From positions 25,009,501 to 25,073,500 of the forward strand of contig NC_084891.1 in assembly GCF_958979055.1 (NCBI RefSeq): 64,000 nucleotides of DNA. Reading direction: 5' to 3'. The position numbers and the translations under genes are program-made. Shown here in pieces: positions 1-11,707 of the stretch. The number at the start of each line of letters is the position of its first letter. The first letter of the stretch is position 1. The notes beneath the pieces are model-generated. The model ran no database searches. It was not told the origin of the DNA and saw only the letters and a list, made by a program, of their open reading frames with translations. Source of the DNA: Alnus glutinosa (lineage: Eukaryota; Streptophyta; Magnoliopsida; Fagales; Betulaceae).

Positions 1-639
1 GCTATCCATTTTAAATTTTTAACTAAGAAAATGGCTAGTTGTTACCTTGCTGAACTGTTCAAGTAAAATTAATAAAAAAAGAAAAAGAAAAAAGAGCAAT
101 ATATTATCATCCTCTAATTATAAAAAAACTTACGGAGCTCTTAATTCTCTCGATGCAATCAGCAGCAATCGGAGGGGAGGGGGCACTAATCTTCTGAAGC
201 CCTCTTCATTCTTTACAGTTTGCACCCGGTTCTTCCTCGTCTGCATTGATAATGCTACCTATCTCTTCAATATCTGTGCCAACTGCGCGCTCCTGCTCTT
301 TATCCTCCCCAGAATTTGCTACGCCCATATATAGGGCACTCCAATGCTACAGCCCTTTCCACCACCGTCTCCAAACACTGGTCCGCAGCAGCAACAAATT
401 AATTAAGGAAATACAAACTGCCAACAAAACCTGAATTAATTGGGTTAACAAGACGAGCAGCATGTTTGCAATTGGTTTAGAAATTTATTATGACAATTTA
501 ACAATTTCTAAGCTGGGCTGCACGTTGGTGGCCGAAACTTGGAGTGGCGGGGGTTTTCATACAATAAATTAAGCTCGCAAGAAGATCTCAAAGAAGCGAA
601 AAACAAACCAGATCACGAGCATGCATATTTCACAAATAA

Positions 640-690
<51 letters not shown>

Positions 691-1737
691 TATTGTCTTC
701 GACCTTCGAAAGGTTCCATTCCATTAAAGCCTAGAGGGTTCTGAACGTACGGGTCAAAAATTGAAAAGGTATAAACTGCGGGCATGAAAAAAAAAAAAAA
801 AATGATGAGCCCATTTTGGCAGTTATCTGTGGGCGTGGTGGGCCTAGAACTGACCATGTGTCGACTGCGGGCAAAGAAGGAAAAAAATAAAAAATAAAAA
901 ATGAGCCCATGATGAGATTGTGGAGAAATCTATTATATTTAGAATATATTCTAATAGACAATAATTTCTTCTATAATTTTTTATATTTTTCGATGTATGG
1001 TATAATTCAAAATTTTGATCAAACTAAAAATTTGATATGGAAAACCTTTATTTCCTTTTTCTATTTTTTTTTTTTTATCAACTATTTTTCGAGTTTGGAT
1101 TTCTTTTTCTCGCATGTACTCTCTCTCGCAGTTCATTATTCGCTACCGCTAAATAGGAGCGGAGCTAGGGGTCGAGAGGGGGCACATACCCCACCCTCAA
1201 CTTCCAAAAATATTTCTTACCCATAGTAGAAAGTCTTCTAAATGCGCTTTTGCCCACCCTCAACTTCAAAATCAGGGACAATTGAAATCTAGTCACCAAA
1301 CTTCAGGGGCAACCTTCAGTTGCGAGGATGTCTTGAAATTTTTCTAAATTTTAGATTTATGTCAGATCGAGATGAAAATGAGAAAGAAGATGATGAGAAT
1401 CACAATGCTCCTTAAACACACCATTTTAATAAATTCTTTTGGATTGTTTTGTTTGTGTCCTTATGGCCCTGTGGGCCACTGCCTTATAGCTAGCTTCTTT
1501 CTTTCTTTTGTTTTTGCTTTTTTTTTTATTATTATTATTTTGTAAGTTGCGTTAGTGGGCTTAGGTAAAGAAAAAAGTATGTGGGGGTGGGCCAATGGGT
1601 CGTGCTGACTTTTTAAAAACGAAAAGTACAAAACAGTGGTGTGTCTAAATTCAAAATATATACTTAAAAATAATAATAATAATAATAAAGCCTCAAATAG
1701 TAGTATACAAATATAGGTCCTGCTGACTTAAAAAAAG

Positions 1738-1768
<31 letters not shown>

Positions 1769-3166
1769 GAAAGCAAATAATAGTATATTAAGGCCTAAAT
1801 CTAGAAGGAAATGCTGAGAAAGAGATAAGGTCATTGACGGTGAAAAACAAATCTGCAAATTGAGAATTGCGATTTAGACTTTTTCAAATTTTAAAGTTTT
1901 TCTTTTTGTTTGTCAATTCTTTTTTATTCAAGCCTTTAACAATTTAAATCAATTGTTTTTTTTTAAATTTCTCATTTCTTAAAAAATTTCAAGTATGTAA
2001 TCAAATTTTAATTTTGATTAAGCTTTTAAATTTAAATTGCTCAATTAAATTAATTGTTATGAATATATATAGATTTTCCTACATATTTTAATTGTATGAA
2101 ATATATAATGGTAGTTACTTAAAATGATGAAGAACAACAATGATTTCATTATGTTTAATTCAAATTCTAAATCAGCTTGTGCCGAAGTAGATTTAACAAA
2201 TATAAAAATATGCATTTGTTTAAACCAATTATGAAGACTCGTCAAAAATAATTGAATAAAGTAACATGCTAGATTAAACGTGACATAATAAATTTTATGT
2301 TACATTTATATGTTTTAAACAATAATTGAATTTTTTTAGTTATATATATATTTTTTAATATTTTTGATTGATTTGTTGTATTTAACTTTATTCTTTTTTT
2401 TTTTTCTTTCATAAAAATATATAAAAATAAAAAATAAAAAATCTTGACCCCCTTGAGTGAGAATCTTGGCTCCGCCACTGCCGCCAAAGGTCGTCAACCG
2501 ACTCCGTTGGAGGTCGCCAGCAACCACCACCGAAGGCCGTTGGCCACCTCACCGGGGATCGCATGTAAAAAAAAAAAAAAACAGTTGTCTTAAAAAGTAT
2601 TGTTAATGAGCCCATTAGGCCATTATTGGCAAGTTTTTAGCACAAGTACAACAGCATCCCCAAAACCATTAAAAAGGCCATGAAAATTTCTTACTTTGAC
2701 TTGTCTGTTGGATTATTTGGTTGTTCGCCGACATCTTTGACGCATCAGAGTTTCATAGAATGGGACATTTGGACTTCAAATCATAAGAGGCTAAGAGCGT
2801 GCCCGGTGCCGGCCTCTTCCATTGGCGTGTTTAGGGACGGCCGACAACATGCATGACAGAGACAAACCGAGTGGGAACAACCAAAAGACTTTGACAAAAA
2901 TTTATTAATTAAAAATACATGTTTGGCCATCAAATAGGTGGCCATACAAATTAAGTCCAAAATGAATGGCGCCGCGTGAGCAGCACATTTTCACGGATTG
3001 AGAGATCGCATGCAATTCCTTGTTCCTTGAAAATTGTAGGGAATTCGATCCCCCTTTTCTCTTCCTTATTATGTAACGAAAAAAAGAAAAATCTTCTCCT
3101 TGACCCTAAAACAAGAAGAAAAGATAAAAAAAAAAAAAAGATTGTTAACGACATCGACGTCTTCTC
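1..3166. other. Upstream region of RLK-A, left arm of the tandem duplication
   Basis: No gene is recognised here. Most of the sequence is the counterpart of the region upstream of RLK-B (about 8320-11580). Shared blocks include 130-630 with 8440-8940, 690-800 with 9270-9370, 2600-2690 with 10960-11045, and 2692-2790 with 11255-11360. A block of about 1.3 kb (1154-2474) is absent from the B copy and is listed separately. A long TA microsatellite lies at about 641-689. The last 470 bases contain TTGAC (W-box-like) cores that are also present upstream of B and C. The open frames here are short and AT-rich, or run through homopolymers. Confidence 0.7.
1154..2474. mobile_element. Non-autonomous hAT-like insertion, about 1.3 kb, in the A unit only
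   Basis: The left end contains a GGAGCGGAGCTAGGGGTC-type terminus. The right end reads GACCCCC...GGCTCCGCC, its approximate inverse, matching the common plant terminus CAGGGGCGGAGCC. In the B unit the flanking sequence is continuous (about 10470-10490), so this is an insertion in A. Flanking octamers taccgcta and tgccgcca agree at 6 of 8 positions, as expected of an old hAT target duplication. No transposase is visible inside; the interior is AT-rich. Confidence 0.5.
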
Positions 3167-3177
3167 TGTCAGAGGAT

Positions 3178-3412
3178 ATGGTGTGTTTGGATATGAAATT
3201 TTGGAAATAGAATATAATTCTGATTCTACTTTTTTAAAAAAATAAATTATATTTTATTTAACATTTTCAAAAATAAATCATATTTTATTCAACTTTTTCG
3301 AAACAAATTATATTTTATTCAATATTTTAAAAAAAAGTTAAACTTCGAAATTCACAAACAGAATAAGAATTCAATTCTGATTTTAAAAATTCAACACCCA
3401 ACCCTCCTCAAA
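3178..3412. mobile_element. MITE-like sequence with GGTGTGTTTGG end
   Basis: The left end reads ggtgtgtttggat and the right end is a degenerate inverse (cacccaacc), with AATTCTGATT motifs inside both ends. Related ends occur at 20316 and around 29090-29140, so this is a small family in the window. It is AT-rich and non-coding. The target duplication is not clear. Confidence 0.4.
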
Positions 3413-3632
3413 ATCAGTAAAAGAACTCCACATTTCATGTTCACTAGCTGGCCTCCCAGTAGTAGCACACCAGCAGCTCAACCTAGTAGCTTGTAGCACA
3501 ACACTCTTCTCCTTGATTCATGCTGCACAATCCAGCTCCATGTTTCCCGGATGTTTCTCTACTCCTCAAACTCAGCACACACCTTTTTCCTCTTTTGTAT
3601 CTCCTCATATTTTTTCTGTTTCTGTGTTGTAA

Positions 3633-4364
3633 GAGCACTCTCAACTGCTTATGTATTTTCACCTTTAGGCTACAATAGATAATTAAAGTGTTAAAAAGAG
3701 ACTCCATTGGCTTATCTATTCAAACTCTAAAATAGATTTTACTTCATTCCTTAAATAGTGCAACTCTACATGTAAAGTTGCACTATTCACATATCTATTT
3801 TTTTTTTCCTCCACATTCTTTTGTTTTTTTCTTTCACTCCACGTTCTACATGAAGCATACAGCCAATGAGATTCCACAAATATCTCAATTAGTTGTGATA
3901 TTTTACTTGCACAAGTGAGAATATTCCAAGTTGCTTTAAGATTGTTCATTTGTTTAATCACTAGCAATAATAAAAGGATAATCTTTTTCTTTAAATTGGT
4001 ATGTTCGTTTAAAAATTATTGCTTCAGAAAAATGACAGATTTAACAAAACGACTGTTAAAATATATGACTGTTAAAAATATGGTGAAAATGACTGTTAAA
4101 AAATTGCATTAGAGAAATGACCATTTTAACAAAACAACCGTGGACAAATATGACTATTTAAAAATTAAAAAAAAAATATAAAAAAAAAAAAGAGACAAAA
4201 TACAATAATGAAAAAAGTAATAAAAAAGAATAAAGAAATAATATAAAGTTAAGAATAGATAATCGAATGTATGGTGCATTTTAAAACTCATTAGCTAAAC
4301 TAGATAAAATTGGTTTTGGTTAGTTATTCTAAATTGAGATATACATAAGCTATTGAGAGTGCTC
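3633..4364. mobile_element. Tourist-like MITE, 732 bp, TSD TAA
   Basis: The ends are inverted repeats: the left starts gagcactctcaactgctta and the right ends with the near-perfect inverse (taagctattgagagtgctc). TAA flanks both sides (3630-3632 and 4365-4367), the target duplication typical of PIF/Harbinger-derived MITEs. The interior is AT-rich and non-coding. It lies inside the solo-LTR-like insertion upstream of RLK-A. Confidence 0.75.
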
Positions 4365-4411
4365 TAACAACCCTCGAACTAGTATTCCTAAAACAATTGT
4401 ACATGCAACTC

Positions 4412-4419
4412 TATAAATA
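4412..4419 (+). promoter_or_regulatory. Candidate TATA box of RLK-A
   Basis: TATAAATA lies about 190 bases upstream of the RLK-A start codon and within the inserted LTR-like sequence. RLK-B and RLK-C lack the insertion and this box. A transcription start near 4445 would give a leader of about 160 bases. This is inferred from the motif and its position only. Confidence 0.5.
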
Positions 4420-4604
4420 GCAGATCATTCACTGGTTTTGGTCTTTCATTCTCAAGCCTTCGCCATTAATTAACGAGAGTATCAAGTAGAGGATGAAAGA
4501 CAATTTCTCATTAGGATTCTTCGCGTGAAGAAGAAAAAAACGTAGTATGTGCCTTGAATCAAGCTCTGAACCATCACGTACGTCCTTTACACCAACACAA
4601 AAGC

Positions 4605-7600
4605 ATGGGATCATCAACCTTTGGGAAGGTATTCTCTCTAATATCATTCTTTTTGTTTGTTTCACCGCATGTTGCTTCTATTGAAGAAGCTGATGCTCTT
4701 CTCACATGGAAAGCAAGCCTCCAAAAAGAATCCCAGTCTCAGCTATCTTCATGGACTTTGCTTCCCAACAATGCCACCGGTCTCAATTCAAGCAAAAACC
4801 CATCATGTTCTTGGTTTGGTATTTATTGCAACCATGCTGAAAGTGTAATCGGTATGAATCTTACATATTTAGGCCTAAAAGGTTCACTCCATGAATTTTC
4901 ATTCTTGTCTTTCCCAAATATCGAATTTGTCAATCTCAGTATGAACTCACTCTTTGGAACCATCCCACCTCAAATCAGTTACCTCTCCAAACTCATCTAT
5001 CTTGATCTGTCCATCAATCAGTTCTCTGGAAAAATCCCACTAGAAATAGGCTTGCTGACAAACCTTGAGGTCTTGCGCTTGTTTAAAAATCAGTTGAACT
5101 CCACCATTCCTCCGGAAATAGGTCAGTTGAGGTCTCTTGATGAGCTTGCTTTGTACAGCAACTCCTTAAACGGTCCCATTCCTCCTTCTTTGGGCAATCT
5201 AAGCAAATTGGCTTACTTGTACCTCTATGACAATCCACTATCTTGTTCCATTCCTTTAGAAATTGGAAATCTTTCTAGCTTAACGGTGTTGGACTTGTCT
5301 CAGAACAAACTTTTTGGTTCCATCCCGACATCATTATGTTACATTAGAAACCTTACAATTCTCCATTTCTTTCAGAATAACCTTTCTGGTCCCATTCCAG
5401 AAGAGATAGGAAATTTGAAGTCTCTTATGACTCTCGACTTGAGAGAAAATAAACTCACTGGTCCTCTTCCAGCTTCGATTGGTAACTTGAGCAAATTAGA
5501 GGTTCTGTACATTCGTGATAACCAACTCTCTGGTTCAATTCCTAGGGAGGTAGAAAATCTCTTGAAGTTGACTGCATTTCGAGTGGCCCGAAACCGATTA
5601 ACTGGTTATTTGCCACAAAATATTTGCCAAGGGGGATTGCTTCAAAACTTCACCGTAAATGGTAATAATCTAACAGGCCCGATTCCTAAATCCATAAGAA
5701 ACTGTACAAGATTATATAGACTTCGTTTAGATGAGAACCAATTAACTGGAAATATATCCGAAGTTTTTGGGGTTTATCCGGACCTGGATTACATAAACCT
5801 TAGCAACAACAACTTTTACGGTGAACTTTCACCTAACTGGGGAAGGAGCACACAACTAACAGATTTAGAAATTGCTGGAAATCATATCACGGGTAACATA
5901 CCACCTGAGATTGGAAACGCAACTCGGCTACAAGTTCTTGATCTTTCTTCAAATCACTTAGTGGGGGAGATACCTAAGGAATTGGGAAGGTTGACTTCTT
6001 TGGGGAAGCTTATACTGACGAACAATCAACTTTCAGGTGGTATACTTTCAGAGCTCGGGTCCCTGATAAACCTTGAGTATCTTGACCTGTCCATAAACAA
6101 ACTGAGCAACTCAGTTCCAGAATGTATAGGGAATTTCTCAAATTTGTACTACATGAATTTGAGTCACAACGAGTTCAGTCGTGGAATTCCAACTCAAGTG
6201 GCCAAGTTAGTTCAGCTGTCCGAGCTTGATCTGAGTCATAACCAACTCACGGGAGAGGTACCAACGGAGTTCGGGAACTTGCAAAGCTTGGTGACAATGG
6301 ATATCTCCCACAACAACCTTTCTGGCATTCTTCCGAGCGCTTTGAAGGGCATGCACGGCTTGTTGTATGTCAAAATAGCATTCAATGAATTCTGGGGTCA
6401 AATTCCAAGCAACAAAGCATTTCAAGATGCTCCGATAGAAGCATTGGAGGGGAACAAAGGATTGTGTGGCAAGGTGAAAGGACTACAACCTTGCCAACCA
6501 TCCAATCCGGCCAAACTCTTCCTGCAAAGGGGCCACAAGATTGTGTTCATAATCACATTCCCTATTTTGGGAGTACTAGTAATTTTTTTTGCACTGATGG
6601 GAATATCAGGTTCTGTAAGAAAAAAGAGAAGCTCATTAAACAAACAAGACGAGAACTTGTATACGGCATTAACCCTCGATGGGAGAAAGATGTACGAAGA
6701 AATCATAGCAGCCACTCAGAATTTTGATGCCATGTATTGCATTGGGAGTGGTGGATTTGGAAGCGTCTATAAAGCAGAGTTGCCATCGGGTAATATTGTA
6801 GCTGCAAAGAAAATCCACACCTTATCTGATGGTGATTATGTGATTAATCGGAAAGAGTTTCTCAATGAGATAGAGGCATTAACACAAATACGGCACCGAA
6901 ACATTGTGAAGCTACATGGTTTTTGTTCAAACGCGCGACGCTCGGTTTTGATTTACGAGTACCTTGAGAAGGGCAGCGTGGCCAAAATCCTAAGCAAAGA
7001 AGAAGAAGCTAAGGAATTGAACTATAGTAGAAGGGTGAATATTGTTAAAGATGTGGCGCATGCCTTGTCGTACATGCACCATGATTGCTTACCGCCCATT
7101 GTTCACAGAGACATATCAAGCAAGAATATTTTGCTGGATTCTGATTATGTAGCGCATGTTTCGGGCTTCGGCACTGCTAAGCTTCTGAAGCTAGACTCAT
7201 CCAATTATACTGGCTTTGCAGGAACATTTGGATATGTAGCACCAGGTACGTACATAATACTACTTAATTGTTTACGTACACTCCAGTCAATTAACAAACC
7301 ATATTATAAAAAAATTAACTAATTAACCTCCTTCCATATTTTTTTGCAGAGCTTGCTTACACAATGAAGGTGACCGAGAAATGTGACGTGTATAGCTTTG
7401 GTGTGTTGGCACTTGAAGTAATCAAAGGAAATCATCCTGGTGATTTCATGATCTCTACTGCATCGTCTCCCTCTGCTAACATACAGCTGAAGGACATATT
7501 GGACCAACGCCTTTCAATGCCCACAGTTGAAGTTGAGGACCAACTGAAAAAGATTGTAACTTGCGCAACTGCTTGCTTACGTGCAAATCCAGAATCTAGG

Positions 7601-7696
7601 CCAACCATGAGGATGATTTCTCAGATGGTATCAGCCAGCTCCACCGTGCATATACCTAGTACAGTAACACCTGGAGAACATGAAAGGGTACTCTAA
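4605..7696 (+). CDS. RLK-A: LRR receptor-like kinase, MIK2 / At1g35710 type, with altered DFG motif
   Basis: Exons 4605-7245 and 7350-7696 give 995 residues. The GT-AG intron (7246-7349) splits the kinase APE motif. I start at MGSSTFGK because all three paralogues share it and it opens a signal peptide (residues 1-25); the frame upstream has no ATG. The order is LRRNT ([13 protein letters not shown]), about 22 LRRs of 24 residues, a Cys-pair cap, a membrane helix (about 644-667) and the kinase from about 712. The Gly-rich loop [11 protein letters not shown], the Lys in VAAKK and the HRD motif are intact. The DFG Asp is Gly at residue 854 (codon 7164-7166), where both paralogues have Asp. That residue binds Mg-ATP, so catalysis is probably weak or lost. 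One LRR is missing relative to RLK-C. Family members act at the plasma membrane in peptide or cell-wall sensing; the ligand of this one is unknown. Confidence 0.88.
7246..7349 (+). other. Intron of RLK-A
   Basis: The 104-base intron begins GTACGT and ends TTTTTTGCAG. The same position is used in RLK-B (14502-14579) and RLK-C (35517-35612), always after the first base of the Glu codon in the APE motif. This conserved position supports the gene models. Confidence 0.9.
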
Positions 7697-7766
7697 ATCA
7701 TGATTCATAACTCATAAGGCTAGCTACCTGGAGAACTCGGATCACAAAACTGCCTCTATATATATA

Positions 7767-7798
<32 letters not shown>

Positions 7799-8260
7799 GT
7801 CTTTTTATATCGAAAAATAGAACTAAATAAATGTTGATTTTAGGCTTTCAGGCCTGACTTGCATATGCCTGGTTCTAAATGTAACGGTTGGACCTGTGGC
7901 CCGCCACATATTCCAACAAGTAGTGTTATGCAAACCCTATTTGCTCCGAGCCTCATGTTGGGAACCTGTAGCTTATTCAGGCTCGGGCCAATTGTAAGAC
8001 GGGGAAATGCTAAAAATACTTTTAGTGCACAACAAGTGCACTACCTCAAGACATATTGAGGTGGGATCCAATGTATTCCCACCCCAATGTGCCTTAAGGT
8101 AATGCACTTATTGTGCACCAGGAGTGCATGAATCATTCTTCTTTAAGATTGATCGTTTCATCTTTTTAAGTATATAATCCAAATGAAATGAAGATAATAT
8201 TCTTTTTTTCAGAAGGTCAAGTTTTTCCTTTTACTGGGCTAAAGCTATGGACACTCAGAG
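7697..8260 (+). other. 3' flank of RLK-A
   Basis: This is the 3' untranslated and downstream sequence. It holds a T-tract of about 30 bases near 7770-7798. A conserved block (gcctggttctaaatgtaa) recurs after RLK-B at about 15050 and after RLK-C at about 39490. No gene is seen. The equivalent block lies about 3.5 kb from the stop codon of RLK-C, so that flank has been interrupted by insertions. Confidence 0.6.
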
Positions 8261-8946
8261 CATTTTTATGGGGCTAGTAAAATTAAGTAAAAAAATAAGC
8301 TTCATCTGGCTAGCCATTTTAAATTTCTAACTAAGAAATGGCTAGTTGTTACCTTGCTGAACTGTTCATGTACAATTAATAAAAAAAACATAAAGCAATA
8401 TATTATCTATCCTCTAATTAAAACAAAAAAACTTGTGGAGGTCTTCTCTCGATCCAATCAGCAGCAATTGGAGGGGAGGGGGCACTAATCTTCTGAAGCC
8501 CTCTTCATTCTTTACAGTTTGCACCCGGTTCTTCCTCGTCTGCATTGATAATGCTACCTATCTCTTCAATATCTGTGCCAACTGCGCGCTCCTGCTCTTT
8601 ATCCTCCCCAGAATTTGCTACGCCAATATATAGGGCACTCCAATGCTACAGCCTACAGCCCTTTCCACCACCGTCTCCAAACACTGGTCCGCAGCAGGAA
8701 CAACATTAAGGAAATACAAACTGCCAACAAAACCTGAATTAATTGGGTTAACAAGACGAGCAGCATGTTTGCAATTGGTTTAGAAATTTATTATGACAAT
8801 TTAACAATTTCTAAGCTGGGCTGCACGTTGGTGGCCGAAACTTGGAGTGGCGGGGGTTTCCATACAATAAATTAAGCTCGCAAGAAGATCTCAAAGAAGC
8901 GAAAAACAAACCAGATCACGAGCATGCATATTTCACACATAAGTAA

Positions 8947-8981
<35 letters not shown>

Positions 8982-9005
8982 TAGATATATGTGTGAGAGA
9001 AAGGG

Positions 9006-9196
9006 CAGGGGCGGAGCCAACTTGGGGCTTGGCCCCCCCCCCCCCAAGCCCCAAGCTTCTCCAAAAAAAAAAATTTTAAAAAAAAAAATTAAAATTTTGC
9101 CCTAAATTTTATTATTTTTTTTAATTTTGGCCCCCTCCAAAACATTTTTTTTTTCAATTTGGCCCCCTAACTTTGGGGGAGCTGGCTTCGCCCCTG
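9006..9196. mobile_element. Short hAT-like MITE, 191 bp
   Basis: The left end caggggcggagccaac is inverted at the right end (gctggcttcgcccctg). The flanks are similar G/A-rich octamers (agaaaggg, gagaaggg), consistent with an 8-bp target duplication. The element is missing from the RLK-A unit, so it inserted after the duplication. It contains poly-C and A/T-rich low-complexity sequence and no coding capacity. Confidence 0.65.
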
Positions 9197-9405
9197 GAGA
9201 AGGGGGTGCATACCAAAAGCGTAAGAGATGCCAGAGAAGAGGATGAACCTTGTGAAGGGAAATGCGATTGTCTTCGACCTTCCAAATTAAAGGTTCTATT
9301 CCATTAAAGCCGTTCTGAACGGGTAAAAAATTGACAAGGGGTAGACTGCGGGCATGAAAAAAAAAAAAAAAAAAAAATGATGAGCCCATTTTGACCGTTA
9401 CCTTG

Positions 9406-10152
9406 TAGCATTCTTACTAGCCTCATCAAATTTACACACCAAAAAAGTTAAAAACTACTTTTTTCTATTCTGGTGAGCCACTTTTTTAAAATTCTCCCAG
9501 CAACCTCACTATTTTAACTATTCACTATCACTATTCCATTTAAATAATATTTTTTCAAATTTCTTTATTCTTTTTCTATTTAATCTTTTTATACAACAAG
9601 CTATCATACACCTTCATCTTTTTTTTATTATTATTTTTGAATTCCATACACCTTCATCTTTTCTTCTTCTTCTTCTTCTTTTTTCTTTTTTTTTTTTTTT
9701 TTTTTTTTTTAATTTCATACACTTTCATCTTGAAATTAGATCATTGTTAAGAAATTCACAGAAGTTTTCATTTACTTTTCAACCAAATATTTCAAGAAAG
9801 AAAGAAAGAAAAGATAAATGAAAGAACCACAAAATTTATGTCAGGGACAAAGAAACCTTCATGTCTACGAAATAAGGACATCATTGTGTGTGAGAGATGG
9901 GAGATGGGAAAAAAAAAAGGGGAGAAAAAAAAAAGTGTGCTGATCATGTGAGAGAGAAGGGAGAAACAAAATTGGTGAGAGAGTTGGTGAGTGAATATTA
10001 CTCATCATCAAAATTAGTGAGTATTTTCACTCACCAAAACTTTTTGGTTAAAGTGGTGAGGCTGCTGGGAGTGATTTTTTAGTGTTTTCAACAAATTAGC
10101 TCACCAAAATAGTTAAAAAAAAACTATTTTGGTGAGGCTACTAAGAATGCTC
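9406..10152. mobile_element. Tourist-like MITE, 747 bp
   Basis: The left end tagcattcttactagcctca is nearly repeated in inverse at the right end (gaggctactaagaatgctc). The flanks are TTG and TTA, close to the TTA/TAA target of PIF/Harbinger MITEs. The A unit lacks it, so it inserted into B after duplication. The interior is T-rich with no coding sequence; the 61-residue frame inside is low complexity. Confidence 0.65.
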
Positions 10153-10680
10153 TTAGACGTTGACGCGTTGTGGGCCTAGAACCAACTAAGGGTCGATGGG
10201 AGGGAAAGAAAGAAAAAAAAAAAAAAAAAAATGAGCCCAGGTTGAGATTGCAAAGAAATCTAATATATTTAGAATATGTTCTAAGAGACAATAATATTTT
10301 TTTTGATTTTTATTATTTTTCGGTATTTAATACAATTCAAAATTTTGATCAAACAAAAAATTTGATTTGGAAAACCTTTATTTCCTTCTTCTTTTTTTTT
10401 TTTTATTTTTTTTTATTTTTATTTTTTATCATGAACCATTTTTTGAGTTTGAATTTTTCTCTCTCGCAGTTCATTATTCGTTGTCGCCAAAGGTCGTCAA
10501 TCGACTCTGTCGGAGGTTGCCAACAATCGCCACCGAAGGTCGTTGGCCACCTCACCGGGAATCGCCAAATGCTACCAGTCGCAGAAGCCGGAGTAATTAA
10601 CAAGTTCATAAACAGTGAAAGTAGTTTATGAATGTTTTGATTTTGAATTGTTTGTTAATATATATATATATATATATATG

Positions 10681-10871
10681 GATAGAAATTTCCTATAACC
10701 CACATATAAGATGAGCATGTGTCTCTTAATTGGCATGTGAGAATCACATATTATTTAAAAAGCAAGTGCTTCTTACATGATTTTTTAATAGTATTAATAA
10801 AAAAAAAAAATGTGATTCTCACATGTTTAAAGGACACATGTCCTTTTTATATATGGATTGTAGGAAATTTT

Positions 10872-10880
<9 letters not shown>
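10681..10880. mobile_element. Small inverted-repeat element in a TA repeat
   Basis: Two arms of about 90 bases (gatagaaatttcctataa...catgtgagaatcacat and their inverse) form a hairpin. TA microsatellite sequence flanks it on both sides. It is non-coding. The structure fits a MITE with TA target preference (Stowaway type), but flanking TA repeats hide the exact ends. Confidence 0.5.
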
Positions 10881-10913
<33 letters not shown>

Positions 10914-11707
10914 AAAAAAAAAAGAAAAAGAAAAAGAAAGAAAAGTTGTCTTAAAAAGTATTGTTAATGAGCCCATTAGGCCATTATTGGCAAGTTTTAA
11001 GCACAAGTACAGCAGCATCCCCAAAGCCACTAAAAAGGCCATGAATCATTGGTTTTTCTTCTAATTTGTTGAGTATATATGTTGTTTCATTTGGTACGAA
11101 CCCAATCTAAAACAAGAGAAGAGAATGGTGCTCTTTCTCCTATGATTTTTTTTATTTATTTATTTATTTATTCAAAGATTGATTTGAACCTTTGATAACT
11201 CAGTTTGCTGTATTGTGTCCAAAGTCCAAACATGAACCGAAAGGAAAATTCCATACTTTGACTTGTCTGTTGGATTATTTGGTTTTTCGCCGACATCTTT
11301 GACGCATCAGAGTTTCATAGAATGGGACATTTGGACTTCAAATCATAAGAGGCTAAGAGCTATTTTCTACACTCTTCAACAGCTTAGCCGCTTTTCAAAA
11401 AATAATAAAAAAATAAAAATGAGGTGGATCTCCAATTAGCCGCTTATAACCATCCATTCCAATAGCAAAAAGTCATAGGGTCCAAATTGGTTGAGTTCTA
11501 TGAAAAAAAGTCTTCTCCTTTGACCAAAAAACAAGAAGAAGAAAAAAGACGGCTAACGACATCGACGTCTTCTCAAGCCTCCGCCACTAATAAAGGATTA
11601 TCAAGGACAGGATGAAAGACAATTTTTCATTTGGGTTCTTCAAGTGATGTGCCTTAAATGAAGCTCTGAACGGTCATCACGTACGTCCTTTACACCAACA
11701 CAAAAGC

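Larger units (their letters stand above)
3167..4448 (+). mobile_element. Solo-LTR-like insertion upstream of RLK-A
   Basis: In RLK-B the sequence gacgtcttctcaagcc is continuous (about 11565-11580). In RLK-A it is split after TTCTC, and TTCTC (3162-3166) is repeated at 4449-4453. The inserted 1,282 bases begin with TG and end with CA, so the structure is that of an LTR with a 5-bp target-site duplication. The insertion was itself invaded by MITEs (about 3178-3412 and 3633-4364). It carries a TATAAATA box about 30 bases before its right end. There is no reverse transcriptase or second LTR, so a solo LTR or LTR remnant is the simplest reading. A different TE with the same ends is possible. Confidence 0.6.
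8270..11707 (+). other. Upstream region of RLK-B, second unit of the tandem duplication
   Basis: It is homologous to 1-3166 and to the A leader, block by block, with unit-specific insertions listed separately (9006-9196, 9406-10152 and the inverted repeat at 10681-10880). A conserved segment with TTGAC cores at 11255-11360 matches 2692-2790 and, more weakly, 31336-31400 upstream of RLK-C. It probably contains the ancestral promoter, but no convincing TATA box is seen before RLK-B. No protein-coding gene is recognised. Confidence 0.65.

Noticed and set aside
641-689. TA repeat as an origin or regulatory site
   Set aside because: It is an ordinary TA microsatellite, also present at other places in the window.
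4554-4604. Longer N-terminus for RLK-A
   Set aside because: The extension starts at a TTG codon and is not shared by RLK-B; the ATG at 4605 opens a conserved signal peptide.
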